Shown one piece after another: positions 61,301-64,000 of a DNA stretch of 64,000 nt (positions within the stretch are counted from its first letter, which is position 1; each line of letters begins with the position of its first letter). The position numbers were made by a program, and so were the translations under genes. The DNA comes from Tubulanus polymorphus (taxonomy: Eukaryota > Nemertea > Palaeonemertea > Tubulaniformes > Tubulanidae), in assembly GCF_964204645.1 (NCBI RefSeq), contig NC_134031.1, forward strand, positions 17,605,307 through 17,669,306. Direction: 5' to 3'. A model generated the notes under the pieces. The model was given only the letters and a program-made list of their open reading frames with translations, made no database searches and was not told the DNA's origin.

Positions 61301-64000
61301 TTCGAGTTGTTTCCAGGTACCAGAACGAATTTCGTACCGTACGGTATCGGCGCTAGAATCTTTAACGAAAATGTGCTAGCCCTGAAACGTTATGTTCTGT
61401 ACATACATTATCAATGACATTCAAATAAACCACGAACCTTAGAGAATGAATTTTCAGTCGAATATGATGCTGTCAACTTCTTGGATCAGGCATGATTCAT
61501 CATAACTTTCATGATATTCCGTATTGCATGAGACATCGATAGACACAATAACTGACTGTCAGTGGATGTGAGATGTTGTCTCGTATTGTTTGTTCCAGCT
61601 ACAATGACCTCGACTCCGATGCGACATGCATCGTACAATATTAATTAGGTATGTGTATTAATCACATCTGTATCAACGGCCATTGGTCTTAAGGCGGTAT
61701 AGTGTCGTTATTGTTAAAATAGTTTATTTTCTATCATCAGTAAAGTATACAAGGACCGCCTTATTGCCCAATTCCACCTTTGATATGTTGGCAATGAGTG
61801 ATGTGCGGATATCATATGGTTCACCAAGAACCTGCGTATATGTAAAACCCTTATATGTAAGATCGAACTCAACTTGTCATCACAACGGTTTCCAGTCGGT
61901 GAACAAAGTGGAACTGGTGGCCGCACTTCGAGTTACAATTCTTCCTCGTGTGCTGACGGAAAACTTTTCTTCTGGCGAGAATGCACAAAGCTACTTCATC
62001 AATCATAGCCAATAATTCACAAATCCTTGGTGACTATTAAACCAGGTCAATGAAATATATATTTAGTGATTGGAGAAACGCCATTAAACAACCAAATCTA
62101 TAAATGTCTCGAAATTCTATGCTATTTAGAAATATCTTTATTATCCTATTCCAATTGAGATGTGTATACATTAGTCAACTGTTTCAATGAAATTCGGGCA
62201 ACCTGTCGTGCCGCCGATTTAGACAAAAAAAACAAAACCAGGTTTTACATAATCAGCGCCAATAGCTTCACTATGTCAAATGAATGACTTATTTTGAAAG
62301 GTTTTGTATTGGAAGAACCGAAGCATAATGAAGCCATTTTTTACTGGCTTAGATATCGATAGATTTGCTTTGTTGCTAACCTGGTGACAGTTATATCGGA
62401 TGTGTTGACGGGAGTAACTGGTAAAATTGTGCAGAGGATATCCGGTGTTACATTATATTACGATTCGCGTCTATGGGAAAATATTATTCGGTATTTCTGG
62501 AAGAGGGATATTTGAGGTTTTCTATTATTCAATTTCTATTATGAGGTTTTCAATTATTCAACGCTCGTGCATCGGATTCCTGTGATTTTCGGAATGTTGT
62601 AATGTTTGTTGTAAATCGTATAACATCTATCACCGGATCTTAACCGGATTAATGTTGAAAACGATATGTTTAATTCTGGGAAAACGTGTTCTGAAAAAGA
62701 ACGCTTGAAATTTTTACTTTGAAATTTTCACTTTATGTCTATGGAAACTAGTTTGGATTTTCTAGCCAGTTCAACAACTTGCAATTTTAAATGAACTTGG
62801 TTCCATATCAAAATGTATCTAGAACCATCGGCCTGATTCGCGCAGTGTTGTACTTTCCAGAAGAGTCATATATTATCTCGAGGTCATGACATCACGTTCT
62901 CAAGCTGTTATCGATTCATTATCTTTATTGCGAGATAAAACATGTCCGAAATTTACATTTGACAAATTTGAACGTATAATACACGTATCTCCTCAGTTTT
63001 GTTGACTAGTTTAACAAGATCTAATTACGATTACATGTTCTAAATTTCACGCTGAATTCCTGGGTTCGAAGTCATATATGTACTGATGCACGAGCGGTGA
63101 TATTAGCAATAGTTTTGTTATAATAATAGTTAGTCGCGAATACGCATAGATCGGATATCAACACAGATTTACTGAGGAGTATTGAAAATGTCAGAGTACT
63201 GCAGTGCTTGTCCATCGCGGGGTGACCTTGAAGAAGGGTAAGCACTTTTTAGGTTTTGATGAGCAATCACTATCTTAGTTTTCTAGTTTGATCCTGCGGC
63301 AATGCACTCGAAATTGACAGAATAATATCAGGCTTCGCGCCGAAGGATCAAAGAAGAAAAAGCCTTTCATCCGAGTAATATTTTAAAAAAAGATATCGGA
63401 ACCTCAAAGACCCATTGAAAAATTCATGAACACAGTCTTTTCAAATGCTTCCAATAGACATACGTCGGATATTATACTAAGTTAACTTAGTGTAATATCT
63501 ATATTAATTAACAGATATAGTAAGTTTGCTTTCGGCGGTAAATCATCCATTGACGAATATTAGGCATCGCAATGCGTTATTCAGTTCTCGTCGCAAATGT
63601 GCAAGATGGCGCAGTCGCGATTCGTTCATACCTCGCAGCCCCAGGGAGGTGCTGGTGCCTAGCTTGCGCACACGCACACGAAAGGAAACACACACGATAA
63701 TGCGATTATTACTAATCTATGAAAATGTTGCGGCACAGCGAAATCTTCAACGCTAATTCATCCCCGAGTTAAGGGCGATATTTTTTAAGGGGAGTCATAA
63801 TGATTTCATAGGGCCTACGTAGAAAACTGGTTCTGCTTGGCCTCTCGCTTTCTTAGACGACTGATCGACAAAGAGTCACACTTTTGAATGTCACTAAAAT
63901 GTTCTATAAAAACCTGTCTCATACGAAAATACATTAACATGCATTTTTTAATGTGTTTACTATAATATAAGGCATGCGCACAGCGACCAACCGTGCCTGT
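58317..64000. other. Upstream of PHYHD1 and right-hand intergenic region, no confident gene
   Basis: AT-rich with poly-C microsatellites at about 59115-59129 and 60891-60905. Frames at 58907-59104, 61683-62015 (both strands) and 63526-63756 show no recognisable domain. Exon-like segments with donors are noted near 59363-59493 (ending before gtaagg) and 63188-63237. Confidence 0.45.
63188..63237 (+). CDS. Possible first coding exon of a gene leaving the window
   Basis: An ATG in tgaaaatgtcag context opens 16 codons (MSEYCSACPSRGDLEE) and ends at a strong donor, gtaagc. No second exon could be matched before the window ends, and the peptide is not recognised. It could easily be chance. Confidence 0.2.

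Noticed and set aside
61683..62015. 110-codon frame and its antisense counterpart near 61.7-62.0 kb
   Set aside because: Open on both strands, no recognisable motif and no convincing splice partners.

Overview
The window is animal nuclear DNA. Genes are split by many short GT-AG introns, the coding exons are more GC-rich than the AT-rich introns, AATAAA polyadenylation signals follow several stop codons, and the proteins are metazoan (DHX9, HRI/EIF2AK1, SPOUT1, PHYHD1, FMO, a Ly6/uPAR protein and an Ig-superfamily receptor). The protein flavour and dense short repeats suggest a marine spiralian (mollusc, annelid or nemertean type), but this is an inference and no taxon-specific marker was identified. 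Exon boundaries below were worked out by hand from GT-AG sites, reading phase and family conservation.

Layout. 1-8.8 kb: no confident gene. It holds a 51-bp tandem repeat, two G-rich minisatellites framed by a 183-190 bp inverted repeat (1735-1924 and 4813-4995), an AGC repeat with possible exons (5.06-6.24 kb), a 30-bp minisatellite and a 204-bp tandem duplication. 8.87-11.8 kb (+): five-exon flavin-containing monooxygenase. 12.66-17.3 kb (-): a phytanoyl-CoA-dioxygenase-like Fe(II)/2-oxoglutarate hydroxylase with two alternative versions of its catalytic penultimate exon. 18.8-20.2 kb (-): three-exon GPI-type Ly6 protein. 21.3-25.8 kb (+): HRI-type eIF2alpha kinase. 26.5-29.2 kb (+): single-pass Ig-superfamily protein. 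30.1-41.0 kb (+): complete 25-exon DHX9. 41.5-54.2 kb (+): 11-exon SPOUT1, whose 7.5-kb sixth intron carries an antisense GT32-like glycosyltransferase gene (45.3-46.4 kb). 55.5-58.3 kb (-): 11-exon PHYHD1, convergent with SPOUT1. 58.3-64 kb: no confident gene.

The genes are functionally unrelated housekeeping and membrane genes. SPOUT1 and PHYHD1 lie close together here and, from memory, also on human chromosome 9q34.11, so this may be old microsynteny. The repeats include palindromic MITE-like families, tRNA-derived SINE-like copies, a decayed non-LTR retrotransposon tail, and several hammerhead-ribozyme-like cores of the type found in Penelope-like elements.

Most interesting points: the equal-length (152-nt), phase-matched pair of mutually exclusive exons in the hydroxylase; an HRI kinase that seems to lack the mammalian heme ligands; strong dsRNA-forming inverted repeats in the introns of DHX9, itself a dsRNA helicase; the nested glycosyltransferase gene; and the hammerhead-like repeat family.
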